From the NCBI GenBank assembly GCA_009908385.1, contig JAAAPE010000072.1, positions 1 through 33,723 of the forward strand: a DNA stretch of 33,723 nucleotides, in the 5' to 3' direction. This document shows, one piece after another, positions 16,423-24,521 of the stretch. The notes under the pieces are model-generated. The model was not told the DNA's origin. It did not search any database and was given only the letters and a program-made list of their open reading frames with translations. Each line of letters opens with the position of its first letter. Position 1 is the first letter of the stretch. The DNA comes from Gammaproteobacteria bacterium (GTDB taxonomy: Bacteria; Pseudomonadota; Gammaproteobacteria; Xanthomonadales; Wenzhouxiangellaceae). Position numbers and translations under genes: made by a program.

Positions 16423-16985
16423 CACGCGATTTCTGGATCAACCAGGGCCTGTTCCAGCTCTGCTGGCCGGCCTGCGTGATCGGCGCCTCGGCCGGCGTGG
16501 CCGGGTGGACGGGTACGCTGGTGGTGGCCAGCCTGGCGTTCTGGCAGCTGCACCCCAGGCGTCGTCATCCCAACGACTGGTCCATGATCGGGTTGTGCCT
16601 GGCGATCGGATTCCTGCTCGATTCCCTGTGGGTGAAGGCCGGCCTGCTCGAATTCGCCATGCCCTGGCCCTCCTCGCAGTTCGCGCCCTTCTGGATTCTT
16701 CTGCTGTGGCTGGCGCTGGCGCTGGTGCTCAATCACTCGATGAGCGTGTTCAAGGGGCGTTTGCTGCTGATCGGAATCCTCGGCGGCATCGGTTCGCCGA
16801 TGTCCTACTACGCGGGCTCGCAGTTCGGCGCCGTCGAATGGGCCGCGCCCGCCTGGCAGGTCGTTCTGGCCACGGGGCTGAGCTGGGCGCTACTGCTGCC
16901 GTTGCTGTTCTGGCTGGCGCGCCGCCCGTCCGGTCGCGACCGGGGCCGACAGACCCGAACCCTCTCACGGAGCGCCACACCATGA
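16419..16985 (+). CDS. DUF2878 integral membrane protein
   Basis: A 188-residue, strongly hydrophobic protein with about four to six membrane helices (for example residues 10-45, 50-70, 85-110, 118-140 and 150-172). Recognisable pieces are LHPRRRHPNDWSMIG, GFLLDSLWVKAGLLEF and GGIGSPMSYYAGSQFGAV, as expected for DUF2878. The family is found almost only beside CFA-type methyltransferase clusters, so it is likely an accessory membrane component of the same pathway; its biochemical role is unknown. Starts in an ATGA overlap with the preceding gene and ends in another with the next. Confidence 0.85.
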   Translation: MTRDFWINQGLFQLCWPACVIGASAGVAGWTGTLVVASLAFWQLHPRRRHPNDWSMIGLCLAIGFLLDSLWVKAGLLEFAMPWPSSQFAPFWILLLWLALALVLNHSMSVFKGRLLLIGILGGIGSPMSYYAGSQFGAVEWAAPAWQVVLATGLSWALLLPLLFWLARRPSGRDRGRQTRTLSRSATP

Positions 16986-18013
16986 AGCCCATCGAGCTGG
17001 CCGAGCGGGGCCTCGCCCCGGACTGGATCATCCGGCGCGGCATTCGCGCGCTGCTCAGGCGCCGGCTGCGCGAGGAGCGGGCCGACGATCCCGAGGCCCA
17101 GGCCGAGCGCTACCAGGTCCTGATGGACGAGCTGGCCGAATCGGCCATCGCCATCGAGACCGATGCCGCCAACGAGCAGCACTACGAAGTGCCCGCCGCC
17201 TTCTACCAGCAGGTTCTGGGCTACCGCCTCAAGTACTCGAGCGCGCTCTGGCCGCCGGGTGTGAGCAGCCTGGACGACGCCGAAACGGTGATGCTCGAAC
17301 AGACCTGCCGGAATGCCGACCTGACCGACGGACAGGAGGTGCTCGAGCTGGGCTGCGGCTGGGGGTCGCTGACGCTCTGGATGGCCTCGAATTACCCCGC
17401 CAGCCGGATCACCGCGGTGTCCAATTCGGCCTCCCAGCGCCGTCACATCGAATCACGCGCCGCCGAGCTCGGCCTGAGCAACGTCTCGGTGATTACCTGC
17501 GACGTCAACGAACTGGCGCTGGAGCGGCAGTTCGATCGCGTGGTGTCGGTCGAGATGTTCGAGCACGTGCGCAACTATCGCCAGCTGCTCGCTCGCGTCG
17601 CAGGCTGGATGAAACCCGACGCGCGCCTGTTCGTCCACATCTTCTGCCATCGTTACCTCGCCTATCCCTTCGAGACCGAGGGCGACGGCAACTGGATGGG
17701 CAAGTACTTCTTCACCGGCGGCCTCATGCCGGCCGCGGATACGCTGTTACACTTCGCCGATGACGTGGTCATCGAACGCCGCTGGCTCTACTCCGGCGAA
17801 CACTATGCGAAAACCGCACGCGCCTGGCTCGACAACCTGGACGATCGCTCCCGCCAGGTGCGTTCGGTCATGCGCGAAGCCTATGGCGACGACGACGCCG
17901 CGCTCTGGCAGCAGCGCTGGCGGATCTTCTTCATGGCCTGCGAAGAGCTGTTCGGCTTCGAGCGAGGCCGGCAGTGGCTGGTGGGCCATTTCCGATTCCG
18001 CAAGGCCGGATGA
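16982..18013 (+). CDS. Second CFA-like SAM methyltransferase (coclaurine N-methyltransferase-like)
   Basis: A 343-residue class I methyltransferase of the CFA synthase superfamily, different from the one upstream. Motifs: NEQHYEVPAAFYQQVLG, the SAM-binding VLELGCGWGS (120-129), VSVEMFEHVRNY, and LFVHIFCHRYLAYPFE with His219/His223, followed by DGNWMGKYFFTGGLMPAAD. The latter part closely follows the pattern of plant coclaurine N-methyltransferases, a known resemblance of this bacterial group. In this operon the substrate is much more likely a fatty acyl chain, perhaps a second methylation after the first enzyme. It begins in ATGA overlap with DUF2878 and its stop overlaps the kinase start. 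Function beyond methyl transfer is inference. Confidence 0.85.
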   Translation: MKPIELAERGLAPDWIIRRGIRALLRRRLREERADDPEAQAERYQVLMDELAESAIAIETDAANEQHYEVPAAFYQQVLGYRLKYSSALWPPGVSSLDDAETVMLEQTCRNADLTDGQEVLELGCGWGSLTLWMASNYPASRITAVSNSASQRRHIESRAAELGLSNVSVITCDVNELALERQFDRVVSVEMFEHVRNYRQLLARVAGWMKPDARLFVHIFCHRYLAYPFETEGDGNWMGKYFFTGGLMPAADTLLHFADDVVIERRWLYSGEHYAKTARAWLDNLDDRSRQVRSVMREAYGDDDAALWQQRWRIFFMACEELFGFERGRQWLVGHFRFRKAG

Positions 18014-19335
18014 AACCGCTTAATCGCCTGTTGACCGGCGGGTTGCGCACGCGCCTGGTGCGCGTGTTTCTCCTGCAGGTTCTGGCCATCAGCATCGCTA
18101 CCGTCCTGGGCGTCTATGCCGCCGCCTGGGTCGTCGAGCGCGTCCTGGTGCAGGAGGCGCTCAACGGCGAGGCCGAGTATTTCTGGGACAAGCACGACGA
18201 CGATCCGACCTTCCCGCTCCCCGACACCAACAACCTGACCGCTTACCTCGCCGAGGACGGCGATACCGCCACGGTACCGGCCTGGCTGAGGGACGAACCG
18301 CCGGGCTTCAGGCGGGGCCATCGGGGGGACCGTTCTTCCCCGGTCATCTATGTCTCCGAGCACGGCGGCGACCGCCTCTACCTGGTTTTCGACGAGATGC
18401 AGGTGTCCTCACTGGCCTGGTATTTCGGCGTGGCGCCGCTGACCGGCGTGCTGCTTCTGATCTACCTGCTGACCTGGCTCGGCTATGTGATGTCCCGGCG
18501 CGCCGTGTCCACCGTCGTGCAGCTGTCGGACGCGGTTCGCAATTACGATTTCGGTTCCGGTCGCCTGGAGAAATTCAGCCAAGAGGAGTTCGGCGAAGCC
18601 ACCGATACAGAGACGCTGGCGCTGGTCAATGCCTTCAACCAGTTCATCCAGCGCCTCGAATCGTTCATCCGTCGCGAGCGCAACTTCACCCGCAACGCCA
18701 GTCACGAACTGCGTACGCCGCTGGCCGTGTTGCGCTCCAACCTGGGCCTGCTGGCCAGGCAGAGCGACCCGGAAGCCCGGGCCCTGACCGTCGAGCGCAT
18801 GAACCGCACGGTGCGCGACATGGAGGCGCTGGTCGAAACCCTGCTGATCCTCGCGCGGGAAAGCGAGTCGCGCCTGAACTGGTCATCGGTGGTTCTCAAC
18901 GACCTCCTTGCCGACCTGCTCGACCAGATTGCCTCGACCTTCGATCGGCCCGAGGTGACCACCGGGGTAAGGGCAAACGGCCTGCTCGAGATCAGCGCGC
19001 CCGAGCGGGTGCTGGCCATCGTCTTCACCAACCTGATTCGCAACGCGCTGAGCTATACCGAGAAGGGCCACGTCCACATTCTCATCGACCGCAACGGCGT
19101 GACCCTTCAGGACTCCGGCTGCGGCATGGCCGAGACCGACCTGGAACGGATGTTCGAGCCCTTCTACCGCGGCCATGATCGCTCCAACGAAGGCTACGGT
19201 CTCGGGCTCTCCATCGTGCGCCGCCTGTGCGACCGCTTCGGCTGGCATCTGCACGCCGACAGCGAGCTCGGCGCCGGCACCGAGATCCGCGTCGAGTTTC
19301 CCCAATCCGATTTCAAGCCGTTCGGAAGCAACTAG
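18010..19335 (+). CDS. Sensor histidine kinase at the end of the lipid operon
   Basis: A 441-residue membrane sensor kinase. First membrane helix about 16-40, periplasmic sensor of roughly 95 residues rich in acidic and arginine residues, second helix about 136-158, then a short linker and the dimerisation domain with NASHELRTPLAVL (phospho-accepting His232). The ATPase domain has FTNLIRNALSY, DSGCGMAE and GYGLGLSIVRRL. The start ATG overlaps the methyltransferase stop (ATGA), so kinase synthesis is coupled to that of the lipid enzymes. No response regulator gene is adjacent; the OmpR-type regulator at 24522-25226 is the nearest candidate partner. It may sense envelope or lipid state and control this operon, but that is inference from gene order. 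Confidence 0.92.
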   Translation: MKPLNRLLTGGLRTRLVRVFLLQVLAISIATVLGVYAAAWVVERVLVQEALNGEAEYFWDKHDDDPTFPLPDTNNLTAYLAEDGDTATVPAWLRDEPPGFRRGHRGDRSSPVIYVSEHGGDRLYLVFDEMQVSSLAWYFGVAPLTGVLLLIYLLTWLGYVMSRRAVSTVVQLSDAVRNYDFGSGRLEKFSQEEFGEATDTETLALVNAFNQFIQRLESFIRRERNFTRNASHELRTPLAVLRSNLGLLARQSDPEARALTVERMNRTVRDMEALVETLLILARESESRLNWSSVVLNDLLADLLDQIASTFDRPEVTTGVRANGLLEISAPERVLAIVFTNLIRNALSYTEKGHVHILIDRNGVTLQDSGCGMAETDLERMFEPFYRGHDRSNEGYGLGLSIVRRLCDRFGWHLHADSELGAGTEIRVEFPQSDFKPFGSN

Positions 19336-19356
19336 GGTTCAGGTGCTGAACCCTTA
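19334..19356 (+). terminator. Perfect 9-bp hairpin after the kinase gene
   Basis: AGGGTTCAG (19334-19342) and CTGAACCCT (19346-19354) form a perfect stem with a GTG loop, beginning inside the kinase stop codon. Only two T residues follow, so it is not a classical terminator; it may mark the 3' end of the lipid operon or protect it from exonucleases. It separates the lipid operon from the mevalonate operon 71 bases downstream. Confidence 0.4.
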
Positions 19357-19425
19357 AGCCGCAGTGCCACAGCGGAGCGCCAACGCTTATCATGCCCCCT
19401 GGCGCAACGCATACACCATTGTCGA

Positions 19426-20403
19426 ATGCAACAAGCCACCGCACGGGCCGGTGCGAATATCGCGCTGGTCAAATACTGGGGCAAGCGTGACCAGCGGCTG
19501 AACCTGCCGGCGGCCGGTTCGATCTCGATCACGCTGGCGGGGCTGGAGACCCGCACGACCGTCACGCCCGATCCCGCGCTGACCGCCGACCGGTTCGTGC
19601 TCGACGGTGTCGAGCAGCCGCTCGCCCGCGTCGGCGCCTTGCTCGACCTGATGCGCGAGCTGGCCCGGGAAACGGTGGCCTGCCGGGTCGAGAGCGACAA
19701 CAATTTCCCCACCGGCGCAGGCCTGGCATCCTCGGCATCGGGCTTCGCCGCACTGGTGGTTGCAGCCGCCGGGGCGCTGGGGCTGGAGCTGTCGAAACGC
19801 AAGCTTTCCGAGCTGGCCCGCCTGGGATCGGGCTCCGCGGCTCGCTCGATCTTCGGCGGGTTCGTGGAAATGGCGGCCGGGCAACGCGACGACGGCGCTG
19901 ACGCGGTGGCACATCCCCTGGCGGATCCCCCGGACTGGCCGCTGGAGGTCGTGGTGGCCGTGACCGATGCCGGCGGCAAGGCCGTCGGTTCGCGCGACGG
20001 CATGAACCATACCATGCAGACCTCGCCCTACTACCGAGCCTGGGTCGACTCGGTCGGTGATGACCTGGCCGAGGCCAGGTCGGCGATTGCCGGTCGCGAT
20101 TTCGAACGCCTGGCCGCGGTCAGCGAACACAGCGCCCTGAAGATGCATGCGTCGATGCTGGCGGCCCGGCCCGGGCTGGTCTACTGGAATCCTGCCACGC
20201 TGGCCTGCCTGCACGCCGTCCGCGCCCTGCGCGCCGAAGGCACGGGCGTGTTCTTCACCGTCGATGCCGGCCCCCAGGTCAAGGCCGTGTGCCGGCCCGG
20301 CGAGGGCGAGCGCGTGGCCGGCGTGCTACGGGGACAGCCGGGCGTGCGCGAAGTCATCGTGACCGGGCTGGGACCCGGCGCGGCCGAGGTGCCCGGGTCG
20401 TGA
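19426..20403 (+). CDS. mvaD: Diphosphomevalonate decarboxylase
   Basis: A 325-residue GHMP-superfamily enzyme that converts mevalonate-5-diphosphate, with ATP, to isopentenyl diphosphate, phosphate and CO2. Diagnostic motifs: ANIALVKYWGKRD near the N-terminus, the phosphate-binding NNFPTGAGLASSASG (92-106), GSGSAARSIFGGFVEM, and TVDAGPQVK with Asp280 near the C-terminus. It is first in the mevalonate operon and overlaps the next gene by four bases (GTGA). The ATG at 19426 has no Shine-Dalgarno sequence; CATACA at 19410-19415 with TTATCA at 19387-19392 (17-base spacing) could form a promoter yielding a leaderless message, which is a weak call. The enzyme acts in the cytoplasm. Confidence 0.95.
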   Translation: MQQATARAGANIALVKYWGKRDQRLNLPAAGSISITLAGLETRTTVTPDPALTADRFVLDGVEQPLARVGALLDLMRELARETVACRVESDNNFPTGAGLASSASGFAALVVAAAGALGLELSKRKLSELARLGSGSAARSIFGGFVEMAAGQRDDGADAVAHPLADPPDWPLEVVVAVTDAGGKAVGSRDGMNHTMQTSPYYRAWVDSVGDDLAEARSAIAGRDFERLAAVSEHSALKMHASMLAARPGLVYWNPATLACLHAVRALRAEGTGVFFTVDAGPQVKAVCRPGEGERVAGVLRGQPGVREVIVTGLGPGAAEVPGS

Positions 20404-21461
20404 CGCGTTGGGTCGCGTCGGCGCCGGGCAAGGTCGTTCTTCTGGGCGAGTACGCGGTGCTCGAGGGCGCACCGGCCCTGGTCCAGGCCGTGGACCGGCG
20501 CTGCCGGGTCGAGCTGACGGGCTGTTCGGCGCGCGATTGCCGCGTGGAGGTGCCGCAGCTCGGCATTCCCCCGGTGGGATTTCGTCTCGGCGAGGACGGG
20601 CGGCCGCTCTGGCCGGGTGACCTGGCGCCCGAATTCGCCCGCACCGCCGCGCTCATCGACGCCGTCCTGGAACATACCGGCGAGCGCGGCGGTCGGATCG
20701 TTCCGTTCAGGTTGCGCATCGACACCGGCGAGCTGTTCGACGGCAGTCCGCGGCATCCGCTCAAGCTCGGGCTGGGCTCGAGCGCCGCGTCGGCCGTCGC
20801 CATCGATGCGGCGCTGCAGGCGGCTTTCCTCGGGGAGCCGGCCGACGAGTCCGCCGAGCGCCGCGTCGAACGTCTGCTGGTCCCCGGCCGGGCCGCCCAG
20901 GGCAACGCAGGCAGCGGCATCGACCTGGCCGCCAGCCTGTGCGGCGGCACGCTCGCCTACCGCCTGGACGGGGAGCGCGTCGAGATCCGGCCCGTGGTGC
21001 TGCCCGAGGGCATCGAGTGCTGCTTCATCTGGGCCGGCGAGCCGGCCTCCACCGGCGCTCTGCTGGCTGCCTGGCAAGGGCTGCGGGAGGCCTCCCCGCG
21101 GGAATACGGCCGCATCCTCGGCGAGATGCAGGCCGTCGCGGCGGCCGGCATCGACGCGGTCGATCACGCCGATGCGGCGAGAATGCTGGCTTGCTGGTCG
21201 GATTACGGCGAGATAATGGGTAAAATGAACGACGTGATCGCGCGCGAAGTGGTCACCGTCGAGCACCGGCTGGCCGGCGCCCTGGCCCAGCTCCTCGGCG
21301 GCGTATACAAGCCCTGCGGTGCCGGCGGAGGCGACCTGGGACTGGCCGCCTCCGACGACGCGCGGTTCGTGGCACGGATGCGCGAACTATGCGACAAGGC
21401 CGGCCTTGCGACCCTGCCGATCCGGCCCGGCGAGCAGGGCGTTTGCGTAACCAGAGAGTGA
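20400..21461 (+). CDS. Phosphomevalonate kinase (GHMP family)
   Basis: A 353-residue GHMP kinase that most likely phosphorylates mevalonate-5-phosphate to the diphosphate, filling the step between the mevalonate kinase and decarboxylase encoded beside it. The N-terminal SAPGKVVLLGEYAVLEG is typical of the family; the ATP loop HPLKLGLGSSAASAVA lies about 119-134; GSGIDLAASLCGG and the C-terminal KPCGAGGGDLGLA are also present. GTG start at 20400, overlapping the mvaD stop, with GAGGTG upstream. Eight bases separate its stop from the fusion gene. A different GHMP specificity is possible in principle, but the pathway context is strong. Confidence 0.88.
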   Translation: MTRWVASAPGKVVLLGEYAVLEGAPALVQAVDRRCRVELTGCSARDCRVEVPQLGIPPVGFRLGEDGRPLWPGDLAPEFARTAALIDAVLEHTGERGGRIVPFRLRIDTGELFDGSPRHPLKLGLGSSAASAVAIDAALQAAFLGEPADESAERRVERLLVPGRAAQGNAGSGIDLAASLCGGTLAYRLDGERVEIRPVVLPEGIECCFIWAGEPASTGALLAAWQGLREASPREYGRILGEMQAVAAAGIDAVDHADAARMLACWSDYGEIMGKMNDVIAREVVTVEHRLAGALAQLLGGVYKPCGAGGGDLGLAASDDARFVARMRELCDKAGLATLPIRPGEQGVCVTRE

Positions 21462-21469
21462 CCCGATAG

Positions 21470-23749
21470 ATGGAACGATCCCGGATACCCCGTTTCTACA
21501 AGATGAGCGTGCCCGAGCGGGTGCGCACGGTGCGCGATCGCGGCCTCGTGAGCCCGGACGATTATCGCGACCTGCAGTCCGGGCGGCACACGCTCTCGGT
21601 GCAGCTGGCCGACAAGATGATCGAGAACGTCATCGGCGTGATGGGCCTGCCCGTCGGCCTCGGTCTCAATTTTCTGATCAACGACAAGGAATACGTCGTG
21701 CCGCTGGTGGTCGAGGAGCCCTCGATCGTGGCCGCACTGTCGTCGGCCGCAAAACTGGCGCGCGCCTCGGGCGGGTTCCGGGTCGAGAGCACCGAGCCGC
21801 TGCTGATCGGCCAGGTGCAGATCGTCGACGTGGCCAACCCGGCACGCGCCAAGGCTGCGCTGCTGCAGCGCAAGTACGAGATTCTCAACCTGGCCAACAG
21901 CCTGCATCCGAAGATGATCGCCCGGGGCGGCGGCGCACGGGATCTCGAGGTCTTCGTCCATCCGTCCCAGGGGCTGGGCGGCGACATGGTGGTCGTGCAC
22001 CTGTTGGTCGATACGCGAGACGCCATGGGCGCCAACCTCGTCAACACCATGTGCGAGGGCGTGGCCTCGCTGGTGGAGAACATCGCCGAGGGCCGCGTCT
22101 TCCTGCGCATCCTGTCCAACCTGTCCGATCGGGCCCTGGTGCGCGCGCGCGTGCGCATCCCGCTCGCGCAGCTGACCGGCAAGGGCTTCGACGGGGAGCA
22201 GGTGCGCGACGGCATCATCGTGGCCAACGATTTCGCCCGGATCGACCCGTACCGGGCGGCGACCCACAACAAGGGCATCATGAACGGCATCGACGCGGTG
22301 GCCCTGGCGACCGGCAACGACTGGCGCGCCATCGAGGCGGGTGCACATGCCTACGCCGCACGCGGCGGCCGCTACGCCTCGCTGACGCAGTGGTACAAGG
22401 ACGACAACGGCGACCTGATCGGCGAGCTGGAGATTCCGATCAAGGTGGGCACCGTGGGCGGTCCGCTTCAGACCAATCCCACCGTGGCCCTGAACATGCG
22501 CCTGCTGGGGGTCGAGTCCGCGCGCGAGCTGGCCGAGGTCATGGGCGCGGTCGGTCTGGCGCAGAATTTCTCGGCGATTCGCGCGCTGGTGACCGAGGGC
22601 ATCCAGCAGGGCCACATGACCCTGCACGCGCGCTCGGTCGCGACGGCCGCCGGCACGCCGCCGGATCTGTTCGACACGGTGGTCGAGCGCCTGATCGCTT
22701 CCGGCGAGATCAAGATCTGGAAGGCCGAGGAGATCATCGCCGAAGTGCGCGCGCAGGCAGAGCCCTCGACCGTCAGGTTGCCCGAAGCCGAAGGAACGGA
22801 GCGGCAGGACACCCTCGAAGGCGAGAAGCTGGGCGCCGGGCACGGCAAGATCATCCTCCTCGGCGAACACGCCGTAGTGTACGGCCGACGCGCCATCGCG
22901 GCGCCCATCCCGCTGGCCATCCAGGCCCGCGTCGAGGATGCCCGGGAAGGCGTGGAAATGATCATCCCGCGATGGGGCGTGGAACAGCGGATGGACTTCC
23001 AGTCAAAGCACCCGCAGTCCTTCGCCCGCTCGATGGCGCGGGTGCTTGAAGCCCTGGGCCTGCAGGGCCGGGGCATGAGGATCGAGGTCTTCCCCAACGT
23101 GCCGCGGGCCATGGGCCTGGGCGGATCGGCGGCCCTGGCGGTCGCCGTGATTCGGGCCATGGATGCGCATTTCTCGCTGGGCCTGAGCGATGAACGCATC
23201 AACGAACTGGCCTTCGAGAGCGAGAAGGTTGCCCACGGCACGCCGTCGGGCATCGACAACACGCTCGCCACCTGGGGCGAGTTCATGCTGTTCAGCAACG
23301 GCGAGAATCCCCGGCGCGAGGTGATCGAGGTAGCCGAGCCCCTGCCGATGGTGATCGGCATGAGCGGTGTCGAGAGCCTCACGGCGCGCACCGTGGCCCG
23401 GGTCCGCGAGGCGTGGAAGAGGAATCCGAAGCTCTACGAGCGCATCTTCGACGAGATCGACATGCTCGCGGGCAACGGACTCGACGCGCTCCAGACCGGC
23501 GACTACGAGACCCTGGGGGAGCTGATGAACATCTGCCAGGGGCTGCTCAACGCCATGCAGGTTTCCAGCTGGGAGCTCGAGGAGCTGGTGCAGGTCGCGC
23601 GCAACAACGGCGCGGTCGGCGCCAAGCTCACCGGCGGCGGCGGTGGTGGCTCCATCATCGCGCTGTGCCCCGACGACAGCGCGCGCGTGGCCCGGGCCAT
23701 TCGCGAAGCCGGCTACAACGCCCTGGAGGTGCAGATCGGTGGCACTTGA
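21470..23749 (+). CDS. HMG-CoA reductase (class II) fused to mevalonate kinase
   Basis: One uninterrupted 759-residue frame carries two enzymes. Residues 1 to about 430 are a class II HMG-CoA reductase: EEPSIVAALSSAAKLAR with catalytic Glu83, DAMGANLVNTMCEG, HNKGIMNGIDAVALATGND with Lys268 and Asp284, and QQGHMTLHAR with His382. These match Pseudomonas mevalonii residues 83, 267, 283 and 381 almost exactly. A charged linker of about 25 residues follows. Residues about 453-755 are a mevalonate kinase: GAGHGKIILLGEHAVVYG, the ATP loop AMGLGGSAALAVA (547-559), GTPSGIDNTLA with catalytic Asp596, and KLTGGGGGGSIIAL. The protein would turn HMG-CoA into mevalonate-5-phosphate in two consecutive steps. 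No stop or frameshift interrupts the junction, and both halves keep their catalytic residues. The neighbours supply the remaining steps to IPP and DMAPP. Confidence 0.96.
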   Translation: MERSRIPRFYKMSVPERVRTVRDRGLVSPDDYRDLQSGRHTLSVQLADKMIENVIGVMGLPVGLGLNFLINDKEYVVPLVVEEPSIVAALSSAAKLARASGGFRVESTEPLLIGQVQIVDVANPARAKAALLQRKYEILNLANSLHPKMIARGGGARDLEVFVHPSQGLGGDMVVVHLLVDTRDAMGANLVNTMCEGVASLVENIAEGRVFLRILSNLSDRALVRARVRIPLAQLTGKGFDGEQVRDGIIVANDFARIDPYRAATHNKGIMNGIDAVALATGNDWRAIEAGAHAYAARGGRYASLTQWYKDDNGDLIGELEIPIKVGTVGGPLQTNPTVALNMRLLGVESARELAEVMGAVGLAQNFSAIRALVTEGIQQGHMTLHARSVATAAGTPPDLFDTVVERLIASGEIKIWKAEEIIAEVRAQAEPSTVRLPEAEGTERQDTLEGEKLGAGHGKIILLGEHAVVYGRRAIAAPIPLAIQARVEDAREGVEMIIPRWGVEQRMDFQSKHPQSFARSMARVLEALGLQGRGMRIEVFPNVPRAMGLGGSAALAVAVIRAMDAHFSLGLSDERINELAFESEKVAHGTPSGIDNTLATWGEFMLFSNGENPRREVIEVAEPLPMVIGMSGVESLTARTVARVREAWKRNPKLYERIFDEIDMLAGNGLDALQTGDYETLGELMNICQGLLNAMQVSSWELEELVQVARNNGAVGAKLTGGGGGGSIIALCPDDSARVARAIREAGYNALEVQIGGT

Positions 23750-24323
23750 ACAGGCCGGTCCCGAGCGCGTGGTTTCGTCCGACAGTGAGGAGCTGATCCT
23801 CGTCGACGGCGGTGATCGTGAAATCGGCACGCTGTCGAAGGGCGAATGCCACGACGGCGACGGCATTCTCCATCGCGCCTTCTCGGTGTTCCTGTTCGAT
23901 CCTGCCGGTCGGCTGCTGGTCCAGCGACGCGCTCGCGAGAAGCGTCTGTGGCCGCTCTACTGGGCCAACAGTTGTTGCTCGCATCCGCGCGCTGGCGAGG
24001 AGATGGGCGAGGCGACGCTGCGCCGGACCCAGGAGGAGATGGGCGTCACCGCCGAACTCGAATTCGTCTACAAGTTCCAGTACCAGGCGAATTACGGCGA
24101 TCTCGGCGCCGAACACGAACTGTGCTGGGTCTACATCGGGCGGACAGCCGAAGGTGCCGTGCGCCCCAACCCCTCCGAGATCGCCGAATGGCAGTTCCTG
24201 CCGCCCGAGGCGGTCGACGCGCTGATCGCCGACGAAACCGCCGAAGTCGCCCCTTGGTTTCGCCTGGAATGGCGCGAACTTCGGCGGGCGCACTGGGCGC
24301 TCGTTGAGCGCCTGCTTGGCTGA
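23739..24323 (+). CDS. idi: Isopentenyl-diphosphate delta-isomerase, type 1
   Basis: A 194-residue Nudix-fold isomerase that interconverts IPP and DMAPP. Motifs: GILHRAFSVFLFDPAGRLLV, the active-site NSCCSHPR (Cys79, Cys80, His82), TLRRTQEEMGV, EHELCWVYIG and EIAEWQFLP. The start is a GTG at 23739 preceded by GGAGGT eight bases upstream; it overlaps the fusion gene by eleven bases. The frame stays open further upstream, but only inside the fusion gene. It is the last gene of the mevalonate operon and is followed by a repeat block, not by an obvious terminator. A mevalonate pathway requires an isomerase to make DMAPP, so its presence fits. Confidence 0.95.
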   Translation: MALEQAGPERVVSSDSEELILVDGGDREIGTLSKGECHDGDGILHRAFSVFLFDPAGRLLVQRRAREKRLWPLYWANSCCSHPRAGEEMGEATLRRTQEEMGVTAELEFVYKFQYQANYGDLGAEHELCWVYIGRTAEGAVRPNPSEIAEWQFLPPEAVDALIADETAEVAPWFRLEWRELRRAHWALVERLLG

Positions 24324-24334
24324 TGCCGTCTGCT

Positions 24335-24510
24335 GGTGCGTCGGTGGTCGGTGGTCAGTGCGTCAGTAGTCAGTAGTCAGTGGTCAGTGGTCAGTAGTCA
24401 GTCGTCAGTAGTCAGTCCACGGACTACAGGCGCACAGACGCACGGACCACGGACGCACGGACCACAGACGCACCGACCACAGACGCACCGACCACAGACG
24501 CACCGACCAC
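24335..24510. repeat. Heptad-repeat block, imperfect palindrome, copy 1
   Basis: The left half (24335-24417) consists of 7-base units of the type GTCAGTG/GTCAGTA/GTCGGTG. The right half (24418-24510) consists of roughly complementary units (CACAGAC, GCACCGAC) in 7-8 base steps, including three near-identical 15-base periods. The halves are loosely inverted: GGTGCGTCGGTGGT at 24335-24348 pairs with ACCACAGACGCACC near 24491-24504 with one mismatch, and GTAGTC/GACTAC flank the centre. It lies between two convergent genes (idi and the response regulator). A second copy is at 28831-28960. The plus strand is open across it by chance only. Confidence 0.85.
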
Positions 24511-24521
24511 GTCCCCGCCCT

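Noticed and set aside
24335-24510. CRISPR array
   Set aside because: The repeats are 7-8 bases and contiguous, with no spacers and no cas genes nearby.
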